In this document: piece by piece, positions 7,299 to 13,792 of the stretch | How positions within the stretch are numbered: position 1 is the stretch's first letter | Layout: every line of letters begins with the position of its first letter | NCBI GenBank assembly: GCA_019084435.1 | Contig: JAHRFV010000316.1 | Span: forward strand, 1 to 20,416 | Source: Dethiosulfatibacter sp. | GTDB taxonomy: Bacteria; Bacillota_A; Clostridia; Tissierellales; Dethiosulfatibacteraceae | DNA: 20,416 nucleotides | Reading direction: 5' to 3' | Translations under genes and position numbers: made by a program | Notes under the pieces: model-generated | What the model was told of the DNA's origin: nothing | The model's database searches: none | What the model saw: only the letters and a program-made list of their open reading frames with translations

Positions 7299-8768
7299 CT
7301 ACTCCACTTGTTTTTGTTCTTTTTTTCTTATAGCGTTTATTGCTATTTGTTTTTCATTATATGGTACTTTTCTATCTTCTATCATTTGATAGGGCTCTGT
7401 TGATTTGCCAGCAAGCAATATTGTATCATTATGCTGGTAATTCTCTATCAAATATTTGATTGCTTCTTCCCTGTCTAAAATAATCATGTGATTGTCATGA
7501 TACTTTTCAATTCCTTTTACAATTTCAAGGCATATATTCATTGGATCTTCATATACTGGATTGTCGGATGTTATCATAACAAAATCACAGTATTTTCCTG
7601 CCACCTCTCCCATCAACGCACGTCTGGCAATATCCCTTTCTCCTTGGGCTCCAAACAATACAACTTTCCTTCCTGTTGCAAATTGGTTGATAGTCTCCAT
7701 AACCTTTTCAAGTCCATCTGGTGTGTGAGCAAAGTCAAGAATCACAGTACATTCAAGAGTTGAATCCACAAACTCAAAACGTCCTTCAACCCCTTTAATT
7801 GATTCAAGGGCTTTGATACAATGATCTATATTCAATCCTGATTCAGCACCTGCAGCTATAGCGGCAGTATAATTATATATATTGAATTTGCCGGGAGTTT
7901 GCAGGTTTACATAATGCTTTTCCGATCCGAAGTGAAGGTTATATCTTGAGCCTGTCCTGTCGATCTCAATATTATCAATAAAATAATCTGCCTTTTCTTC
8001 AGCTGAATAACTCACAACATTTTTCTTATCCTGCTTCAATTCAAAAAATAGTCTTTTTCCATAAGGATCATCTATATTAATAATTGATTTTTCGCACTGA
8101 TAGAAGAATTTTTTCTTAGCTTGATAGTAGTTTTCCATCGTTTTATGAAAGATCAGATGATCTTCTGTTAAGTTGGTGAATATACCCAGACTAAATTTAA
8201 GATTTCTAACCCTGTGAAGCTCAGTCGAATGGGATGATACCTCCATGAAACAATGTCTGATTCCATCTTTAGCCATAGCTTTCAAAATATTATGTAAATC
8301 AGGTGATTCAGGGGTTGTGTTATCCAATGAAATTTTTTCATCTCCAATCAAAGCCCCCATAGTGCCTATGACACCTACTGACAAATCATTAAACTCATAG
8401 ATGTTTTTTAATAGATAGGTAATACTAGTTTTACCATTCGTGCCGGTAACACCAATCAGATCTATATCAACTCCACCCATATTCAATGCATAAGATATAT
8501 CCGCCATTGCTGATCTTGAGTTTTTAACAACTATATAGGATATACCGTCAATTCTATCTGTTACTGACTCACATAGTACTACTCTGCAGCCTTTATCAAA
8601 AGCACTGGGGATAAACTCGTGCCCGTCTTTCTTAAAGCCTCTAATAGCGGAGAAAATTGTGTACTCATCAGCTTTGCGGGAATCATAGGTTATATTATTT
8701 ACAACCAGATCCACATCTCCTGAAAACTCTATGAAATTTATTTTTTCCAATAACTCTCTTAATCTCAT
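7299..8768 (-). CDS. murE: MurE, UDP-MurNAc-tripeptide synthetase (amino acid specificity probably not meso-DAP)
   Basis: MurE adds the third residue of the peptide stem to UDP-MurNAc-L-Ala-D-Glu. The 489-residue protein shows the three Mur ligase domains: an N-terminal UDP-binding domain with AIRGFKKDGHEF (41-52), the ATP loop GVTGTNGKTS (106-115), DNTTPES (149-155), TEDHLIFHKTMENY (201-214), a Lys near 218 expected to be carbamylated, and LDFAHTPDGLE (344-354). The specificity region reads TSDNPVYEDP (DNPV at 402-405) instead of the DAP-type DNPR. Later, AGKSTEPYQ (453-461) replaces AGKGHEDYQ. Together with FGAQGERD (372-379) this resembles Lys-type enzymes, so the product may carry L-Lys or L-Orn (inference). 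The ATG at 8768 has GAGG five bases upstream. Confidence 0.95.
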   Translation of the reverse strand: MRLRELLEKINFIEFSGDVDLVVNNITYDSRKADEYTIFSAIRGFKKDGHEFIPSAFDKGCRVVLCESVTDRIDGISYIVVKNSRSAMADISYALNMGGVDIDLIGVTGTNGKTSITYLLKNIYEFNDLSVGVIGTMGALIGDEKISLDNTTPESPDLHNILKAMAKDGIRHCFMEVSSHSTELHRVRNLKFSLGIFTNLTEDHLIFHKTMENYYQAKKKFFYQCEKSIINIDDPYGKRLFFELKQDKKNVVSYSAEEKADYFIDNIEIDRTGSRYNLHFGSEKHYVNLQTPGKFNIYNYTAAIAAGAESGLNIDHCIKALESIKGVEGRFEFVDSTLECTVILDFAHTPDGLEKVMETINQFATGRKVVLFGAQGERDIARRALMGEVAGKYCDFVMITSDNPVYEDPMNICLEIVKGIEKYHDNHMIILDREEAIKYLIENYQHNDTILLAGKSTEPYQMIEDRKVPYNEKQIAINAIRKKEQKQVE

Positions 8769-8797
8769 GGCAGCCTCTTTCTTAATAATCTTACAAT

Positions 8798-8826
8798 ATT
8801 ATAATACTAATAAAGGAATCAAGCAA
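8798..8826 (-). promoter_or_regulatory. Candidate internal promoter for murE and downstream genes
   Basis: On the minus strand TTGCTT (8821-8826) and TATAAT (8798-8803) are separated by exactly 17 bases, a good sigma-A arrangement with a perfect -10. Transcription would start near 8791, about 23 bases before the murE ATG. This 75-base gap is the largest inside the mraZ-to-ftsZ cluster. The -35 element lies in the distal arm of the hairpin at 8821-8845. Confidence 0.6.
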
Positions 8827-8845
8827 CTTCAAATTGAAATTGCTT
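8821..8845 (-). other. Hairpin at the 3' end of the PBP gene
   Basis: A 25-base inverted repeat forms an 11-bp stem (one G-U pair) with a three-base loop, starting at the TAA stop of the PBP gene. The minus strand reads AAGCAATTTCA, loop ATT, TGAAGTTGCTT. The following bases (GATTCCTTTATT) are not a real U tract, so this is at best a weak terminator; it could also protect an RNA 3' end. It overlaps the -35 element of the candidate murE promoter. Confidence 0.45.
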
Positions 8846-10970
8846 AATTCAACATAATTGTTATAACTGATCCTTTTATGACTTCAGTTCCTTCTTTCGG
8901 ATATTGGTCTTTTACAATTATATCCTCTTCAACATCGAGCGTTATGTTGTGTTTCAATCCAATTCTATCCAGTTCATAACTAGCATCTTTTAACGTCATT
9001 CCAACTACATTAGGTACTTGCACATAAGACTTTTCAAGCTTGATGATTTCATCTTCAGTATATACAGGTTGAACATTCATATATTTTAGGGTTTCCTCTA
9101 TTACAGCGCCTACAACAGGAGCTGCGACCACCGAGCCGTAATAGGAGTCTTTTGGCTCATCTATAATCAACAACACAACAATCTCGGGATCAAATGTAGG
9201 TGCTGTAGCTATGAATGATGTAACATACAGATCTTCTGAATACTTTCCATTGATTACTTTTTGGGCTGTCCCTGTTTTTCCTCCTACGCTATATCCGGGA
9301 ATATATGCACTGATACCCGCACCTTGGCTGACAACAGACTCCATAACCTCCATCATATCATTGCAGGTTTCTTCAGAAAAGACCTTCCTTACTATTTCAA
9401 CAGGGTTTTCATGTACAATGTTTCCGCCATTGTCTACCAGTTGTTTAACCAATCTTGGCTTAACCAGATTTCCCCCATTGCTCAATGAAGCAACTGCTGT
9501 AACCAGTTGTACCGGTGTGACAGATATTCCTTGACCAAAAGCCTGTGTGACTAAATTGACATCTCTCATGATTTCAGGTGAATTAACGATGCCAAAGGCC
9601 TCTCCATTTAACTCTATATTGGTCCTTTGCCCAAATCCCAATGCATTGTTATACTTATAAAATGTATCTTTACCTATGGCAAGCCCTATATCCGCTAACG
9701 CATCGTTGCAAGAATTCTGAAGGGCTTCTGCGAGTGTTTGTTCCCCATGGGGATTATAGTAACGCCAGCATTTGATTTTTGTTTCGCTGATTATACCATC
9801 AACATAACCATCGCAATAATAAGTGCTGTTGATGCTTGCCTTGTTCTCTTCAAGGGCTATTGCCGCTGTCAGTAGCTTGAAGGTTGAACCAGGTTCATAG
9901 ATGTCATTTACAGAAATATTTCGCCATAAATCATACCATTCATTCTGCAAATCCTGACCATCTAATCCAGTCCACTTGTTTTTCATTGACTCGTCATAAG
10001 GTAGCCTTGGATTATTGGGATCATAAGATGGCTTGCTGGCCATAGCAAGAATATCACCATTATTAGGGTTCATGATTATCATTGTCGCACTCTTGGCATT
10101 GTTTTCATAATAAGCTTTTTCGACTGCAGTTTCAGCATAGTGTTGTATGACCTCATCTATCGTTAAAACAACGTTAAGACCATCCACAGGTGAATAATAC
10201 TGCTCAAATCCTTCGAAGGGAAGTTCAATGCCATTTCCGTCAGTATTAACAATTCTACGCCCCGGTTCACCTGTCAGATACTCATTATAAGTGCTTTCTA
10301 TCCCATACATTCCAATTTGATCTGTATTGGTAAATCCTAAAATATGTGAAGCAAAATTATCATAGGGGTAAATCCTCTGATTATCTTCTATTACGCTTAT
10401 TCCGCTCAAGCTAAGAGCTTTTATCTCTTCTGCCTGTTTAACAGATATCCATCTCTTGATCGTTACATAATCAGCGTCTCCGGTAACCATCTCAAAAATC
10501 TCATCCCTATCCATTTCAAGAATACCCGCTAAAATATCAGCGATTTCATCGGGTGTCTTATTGGGAATAGTATTGCTTTCATCAACAGACAAGTCTATTT
10601 CAGGCTCCTGTGGTATATCTGAATCGGCTCTTCTAAACATGTTCAAGAAGTCAAAAATAAAACTGTTTTGGTTTGATTCTTCTTCCACTTCAACAGTTTT
10701 AACAGATTTCATGACGTCTCTTGGAAAACAAACAACTGTATCAGATTTTATACTGACCGCTAATTTTTTACCTTTTATGTCATAGATAGTGCCTCTACTT
10801 GCGTTGATGGTAATGTCTCTTGACCATTGAGAAAAGGCTTCTTTCTTGTAAGCTTCTCCCTCAATTATTTGAATACTACCTAATTTAACCACCAGTGCCA
10901 CACTCGAAATAAAAAAAAGAAACATTAGAAAAATGATTCTCTTTTTTATATTCAGATTTGGTTTTGTCAT
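8844..10970 (-). CDS. spoVD: Class B penicillin-binding protein (SpoVD/PBP2B-like transpeptidase with PASTA domain)
   Basis: This is a 708-residue class B PBP that crosslinks peptide stems on the outer side of the membrane, working with FtsW. It has a short cytoplasmic tail and one transmembrane helix (about 11-31), a PBP dimer domain beginning ASRGTIYD (57-64), then the transpeptidase domain with STFK (362-365, nucleophile Ser362), SCN (420-422) and KTG (565-567). One C-terminal PASTA domain follows (about 649-708, VPNVVGMTLKDASYEL). A single PASTA repeat favours a SpoVD-like member, but the function could equally be vegetative division. Residues about 92-140 form an acidic, Ser/Pro-containing insertion in the N-terminal domain. 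The ATG abuts the stop of ftsL (TAAATG) and has GGGG seven bases upstream. Confidence 0.93.
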   Translation of the reverse strand: MTKPNLNIKKRIIFLMFLFFISSVALVVKLGSIQIIEGEAYKKEAFSQWSRDITINASRGTIYDIKGKKLAVSIKSDTVVCFPRDVMKSVKTVEVEEESNQNSFIFDFLNMFRRADSDIPQEPEIDLSVDESNTIPNKTPDEIADILAGILEMDRDEIFEMVTGDADYVTIKRWISVKQAEEIKALSLSGISVIEDNQRIYPYDNFASHILGFTNTDQIGMYGIESTYNEYLTGEPGRRIVNTDGNGIELPFEGFEQYYSPVDGLNVVLTIDEVIQHYAETAVEKAYYENNAKSATMIIMNPNNGDILAMASKPSYDPNNPRLPYDESMKNKWTGLDGQDLQNEWYDLWRNISVNDIYEPGSTFKLLTAAIALEENKASINSTYYCDGYVDGIISETKIKCWRYYNPHGEQTLAEALQNSCNDALADIGLAIGKDTFYKYNNALGFGQRTNIELNGEAFGIVNSPEIMRDVNLVTQAFGQGISVTPVQLVTAVASLSNGGNLVKPRLVKQLVDNGGNIVHENPVEIVRKVFSEETCNDMMEVMESVVSQGAGISAYIPGYSVGGKTGTAQKVINGKYSEDLYVTSFIATAPTFDPEIVVLLIIDEPKDSYYGSVVAAPVVGAVIEETLKYMNVQPVYTEDEIIKLEKSYVQVPNVVGMTLKDASYELDRIGLKHNITLDVEEDIIVKDQYPKEGTEVIKGSVITIMLN

Positions 10971-11465
10971 TTAAATCCCCTCATTCTTTAGTAAAGCAAA
11001 AGTCTTCTCAACTATGTTTTCTAGGAAGGCCCTTTTGTTCACATCATTTTCATATGCAAAATTATCCTCCAGTACCCCGGAGTAATTGACAGAAACCAAC
11101 AGATTCTGATCTGTTCTGGCATAGTTCATTCCTAAAAAATTCACAGCATTCTCTTCGATCGTGTTGGAATTCTTGATGCTTTCCAGTGCAATCACCACGT
11201 CTTCCTTCTGTTTACTGAGAACTGTGATTTGTCTATTCAGATCATTGATTTCCATTTTTCTTTGCGTAATAATTGCATAATTAAAAATTATTCCTAAAGA
11301 TAACATGAACATAACAGCAACATAAACAAAATATTTGAATTGAATACCAGCGCTTTCTTTTTTGCATTGCTTCTGCTTAGATTTTAGCATAGCTTCTTCT
11401 TTAATTCTATAGTATTTTTCTACATCGCTGTAATCAATATATGTTTTTTCTCTTATTGCCGACAT
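10971..11465 (-). CDS. ftsL: FtsL-like septum formation protein
   Basis: This small bitopic protein of 164 residues has a basic cytoplasmic N-terminus (about 1-44), one transmembrane helix (about 45-66) and an extracytoplasmic coiled-coil/leucine-zipper-like helix (about 68-100, MEINDLNRQITVLSKQKEDV), followed by a less regular tail. That layout and the position between rsmH and the class B PBP gene identify it as FtsL, which couples FtsQ/DivIB and FtsB/DivIC to FtsW and the PBP. Sequence conservation of FtsL is poor, so the call rests mainly on topology and synteny. It is somewhat longer than the roughly 120 residues of Bacillus FtsL. The ATG has GAGGTGA upstream, inside the end of rsmH; the stop touches the start of the PBP gene. 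Confidence 0.82.
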   Translation of the reverse strand: MSAIREKTYIDYSDVEKYYRIKEEAMLKSKQKQCKKESAGIQFKYFVYVAVMFMLSLGIIFNYAIITQRKMEINDLNRQITVLSKQKEDVVIALESIKNSNTIEENAVNFLGMNYARTDQNLLVSVNYSGVLEDNFAYENDVNKRAFLENIVEKTFALLKNEGI

Positions 11466-11474
11466 GGAATCACC

Positions 11475-12404
11475 TCATATTTTTTCTATAATTCTTAATT
11501 TTGCACTTCTCGATCTGGGATTCTCTTCTATTTCCTTCAATGATGGGATTATCGGTTTTCTAGTTATTATTTTAACTTCTTTTTTTTTGTCACAATTGCA
11601 GATTGGCTGTCCTGGCGGACAAATACAGCTTTTCTCTAGTTCCTTGAATTTATTTTTTACTATACGATCCTCTAATGAGTGAAAAGTTATGACGCACAAT
11701 CTTCCACCAGGTTTCATTTTGCTGACCAAGTCTTCTATCGTTTGCTCTATAATTTCAAGCTCTTTATTAACTTCTATCCTTATCGCCTGGAAAGTTCTTT
11801 TGGCTGGGTGTGGACCATCTCTTCTAGCTGCTTTTGGGATCGCTTTTTTTATAATCTCAACTAGCTGACCGGTTGTATCTATGAAATATGAATTTCTCTC
11901 TTCTACAATGAACTTAGCTATTCTTGCTGCCCACTTTTCTTCGCCGTACTCCGTTATTATTCGTCTGAGTTCTTCTTCAGTGTATCCATTGACAATGTGT
12001 CTGGCAGTAACCTTCTGATTTGTATCCATTCTCATATCCAAAGGCGCATCATTCATGTAACTGAAGCCTCTCTCCGGGTTGTCTAGCTGGTATGATGAAA
12101 CACCTAAATCTATTAGTGCGCCATCTATTCCATCTATGTTTAAGTCACTTAGTACCTCAATAATGTTCTTGAAATTGCTTTGGACTGTTACGACATTATC
12201 GATGGTATTAAATCTAAGCTTAAAGTTATTGATTGCTTCTTCATCTTGATCTATGGCAATAACCTTACCCTCAGGGCATTTTTTTGATATTTCTAGTGTA
12301 TGCCCCCCACCTCCAAGTGTGCAATCAACATAAGTTCCGGCTTCTGCGATATTGAGTCCTTCTATGGTTTCTATAAATAAAACTGGTTTATGCGAAAACT
12401 CCAT
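11475..12404 (-). CDS. rsmH: RsmH (MraW), 16S rRNA C1402 N4-methyltransferase
   Basis: RsmH uses S-adenosylmethionine to methylate N4 of C1402 in the P-site region of 16S rRNA. The 309-residue protein begins with the family hallmark [13 protein letters not shown] and the SAM-binding loop [12 protein letters not shown] (about 24-35). Further conserved blocks are [51 protein letters not shown] and [14 protein letters not shown] cysteine group near the C-terminus ([12 protein letters not shown]) is usual in Gram-positive members. The ATG at 12404 has GGAGG five bases upstream and is nine bases from the mraZ stop. Its place as second gene after mraZ is the classical dcw order. Confidence 0.98.
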   Translation of the reverse strand: MEFSHKPVLFIETIEGLNIAEAGTYVDCTLGGGGHTLEISKKCPEGKVIAIDQDEEAINNFKLRFNTIDNVVTVQSNFKNIIEVLSDLNIDGIDGALIDLGVSSYQLDNPERGFSYMNDAPLDMRMDTNQKVTARHIVNGYTEEELRRIITEYGEEKWAARIAKFIVEERNSYFIDTTGQLVEIIKKAIPKAARRDGPHPAKRTFQAIRIEVNKELEIIEQTIEDLVSKMKPGGRLCVITFHSLEDRIVKNKFKELEKSCICPPGQPICNCDKKKEVKIITRKPIIPSLKEIEENPRSRSAKLRIIEKI

Positions 12405-12413
12405 ATCGACCTC

Positions 12414-12851
12414 CTATAAATCAAGTCCTAGTTCAGACATTTTTTCAGCTATCTTTTCAAAATTCATTTCAGAATCCATTGAATAATCTTCCCAGACCTT
12501 CTTGCTCCATATCTCAATCCTGTCCAGAACACCTATAATGACAGCTTCATCTCTCAAGTCGCTATATTCTCTAAGATTTGGAGGGAGCAGCAATCTCCCC
12601 TGTCTGTCTATATTGCATTCGGTAAACCCTGATAAGAATCTTCTAGAAAAGAATCGGTGTTCGGAACTCAAGACAGAAAGCTGTTTTAGCTTCGATGAAA
12701 ACTCTATCCAGGTTTTATTGGGGTACACAAAAAGACATTTATCCAATCCTTTACCAATGTAAACATTGTCTCCTAACTCATCTCTGAATTTTGACGGGAT
12801 AATGACTCTGCTTTTAACATCAAATGTGTGAAAATACTCCCCAGTAAACAC
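12414..12851 (-). CDS. mraZ: MraZ, DNA-binding regulator of the division and cell wall operon
   Basis: MraZ is an AbrB/SpoVT-fold protein that forms ring-shaped oligomers, binds repeats upstream of its own gene and represses the dcw operon in species tested. The 145-residue protein has two tandem MraZ domains: the first starts FTGEYFHTFDVKSRVIIPSKFRDEL (the DxKxRxxxPxxFR motif, shown here in part), the second FTECNIDRQGRLLLPPNLREY (DxQGRxxLPxxLR). Length is typical. The start is GTG at 12851-12849; AAGGTGG (12859-12865) seven bases upstream serves as Shine-Dalgarno. It is first in the operon. The promoter and likely operator repeats are immediately upstream, and the third repeat overlaps the ribosome binding site. 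Confidence 0.96.
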   Translation of the reverse strand: MFTGEYFHTFDVKSRVIIPSKFRDELGDNVYIGKGLDKCLFVYPNKTWIEFSSKLKQLSVLSSEHRFFSRRFLSGFTECNIDRQGRLLLPPNLREYSDLRDEAVIIGVLDRIEIWSKKVWEDYSMDSEMNFEKIAEKMSELGLDL

Positions 12852-12858
12852 TTCTCCA

Positions 12859-12904
12859 CCACCTTATGGGTATATTATACCACAACGTGGGTTTTTTGCA
12901 CCAC
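12859..12904 (-). promoter_or_regulatory. mraZ promoter overlapped by a 21-nt-period repeat (candidate MraZ operator)
   Basis: On the minus strand an extended -10, TGGTATAAT, has its hexamer at 12874-12879; no good -35 is present. GTGGT begins at 12904, 12883 and 12862, exactly 21 bases apart, and ACCCA occurs at the same offset (bases 13-17) in the first two units. Each of the first two units therefore has GTGGT on one strand and TGGGT on the other. MraZ is known to bind TGGGN or GTGG-type repeats near its promoter, so this is a plausible autoregulatory operator (inference). The leader to the GTG start is only about 15 bases. Confidence 0.6.
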
Positions 12905-12933
12905 TTTTTTTATTTTTTTGTTGAAATTTACAT

Positions 12934-12958
12934 AAAAAAAGGAGCCTTTATAAGCTCC
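12934..12958 (-). terminator. Rho-independent terminator after lgt
   Basis: The minus strand reads GGAGC, an eight-base loop, GCTCC, then seven T residues (12934-12940). Internal TT/AA pairs can extend the stem past a bulged G. It lies 17 bases after the lgt stop and separates lgt from the mraZ promoter. Confidence 0.85.
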
Positions 12959-12975
12959 AGATAGATTGATAATTA

Positions 12976-13728
12976 TTAATTTGTTTTTTTCTTCCTCAGA
13001 TAACTCAATAAGACAATTCCCGTTATCACCAAAGCTAAACTGACAAGCTGCGCCACTCGGAAATTACCTAGATATAGGCTATCTGTCCTCAGCCCCTCTA
13101 TGAAAAACCTGGCAGTTGAGTAGAGTATCATGTATAAAGCAAATATCTGGCCATCAAACTTATGGTGTCGGTTTCTAAACCACACCAAAAAGAAAAAAAC
13201 CATGAAACTCCATATTGATTCATATAGAAATGTGGGATGGACAGTTTTACCATCAATTAAAATGCCCCACGGTAATGTCGTTTCAACACCATATGCTTCC
13301 TGATTTATAAAATTTCCCCATCTTCCAATCCCTTGTGCAATAATAAAACTTGGAGCAGTAATATCAGCAATTTGCCAGAAATTGACCTTCCTGATCTTGC
13401 AAAAAATTGCTCCAGCCAACACAGCAGCCATTATCCCACCGTGAATAGCCAGCCCACCACCTCTTACATTGAGTATATCTCCAGGATTGTTACTGTAATA
13501 ATCCAAATTGAACAAAACATAATAGAGTCTGGCACCAATTATGGCAACAGGTATTCCTATCATAATAACGTCAATCAAGTCTTCTTCTTTGAAACCGATT
13601 CTTCTCGCTTGTCTCAATGCTAGCAAGGCACCAATCAAAACTCCCAAAGCTATCAGTATTCCATACCACATGATGCTAATTCCAAAAATCTCAAATGCTA
13701 TTGGATTAATATTAATCACCTCCGACAA
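12976..13728 (-). CDS. lgt: Lgt, phosphatidylglycerol-prolipoprotein diacylglyceryl transferase (start uncertain)
   Basis: Lgt attaches diacylglycerol to the lipobox Cys of prolipoproteins in the membrane. The polytopic protein of up to 250 residues has the diagnostic signature GRWGNFINQEAYG (135-147), GGLAIHGG with the conserved His (91-98), HPTFLYES (164-171) and RFFIEGLRTD (207-216). It is a single-gene unit with its own promoter and terminator between pheT and the dcw cluster. The longest frame begins with TTG at 13728, but this falls on the predicted transcription start. The excellent Shine-Dalgarno GGAGGTGAT (13715-13723) lies inside the frame. The only codon at a good distance is ATT (13710), and a GTG at 13719 overlaps the site. 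The first ATG (codon 20) would remove part of the first helix. Confidence 0.95.
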   Translation of the reverse strand: MSEVININPIAFEIFGISIMWYGILIALGVLIGALLALRQARRIGFKEEDLIDVIMIGIPVAIIGARLYYVLFNLDYYSNNPGDILNVRGGGLAIHGGIMAAVLAGAIFCKIRKVNFWQIADITAPSFIIAQGIGRWGNFINQEAYGVETTLPWGILIDGKTVHPTFLYESIWSFMVFFFLVWFRNRHHKFDGQIFALYMILYSTARFFIEGLRTDSLYLGNFRVAQLVSLALVITGIVLLSYLRKKKTN

Positions 13729-13734
13729 TATCCT

Positions 13735-13763
13735 ATTATATAAAGATAGTTCAATTTAGTCAA
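13735..13763 (-). promoter_or_regulatory. Sigma-A promoter of lgt
   Basis: The minus strand carries TTGACT (13758-13763), a 17-base spacer and a perfect TATAAT (13735-13740). This is one of the best promoters in the window. Transcription is expected to start near 13728, so the lgt leader is very short or absent depending on the start codon used. Confidence 0.85.
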
Positions 13764-13773
13764 CATCAGAAAG

Positions 13774-13791
13774 AGGGGAGATCCCTCCCCT
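13774..13791 (-). terminator. Probable terminator hairpin after pheT
   Basis: An inverted repeat, AGGGGA and TCCCCT with a six-base loop, begins two bases after the pheT stop. On the minus strand it is followed by CTTTCTG, only a weak U tract. It probably ends the pheST transcript, though less tightly than the other terminators here. Confidence 0.55.
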
Positions 13792-13792
13792 A

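Noticed and set aside
9211..9534. Plus-strand open frames opposite the PBP transpeptidase domain
   Set aside because: They are antisense to conserved KTG-region sequence, overlap one another in different frames and have no promoter or Shine-Dalgarno.
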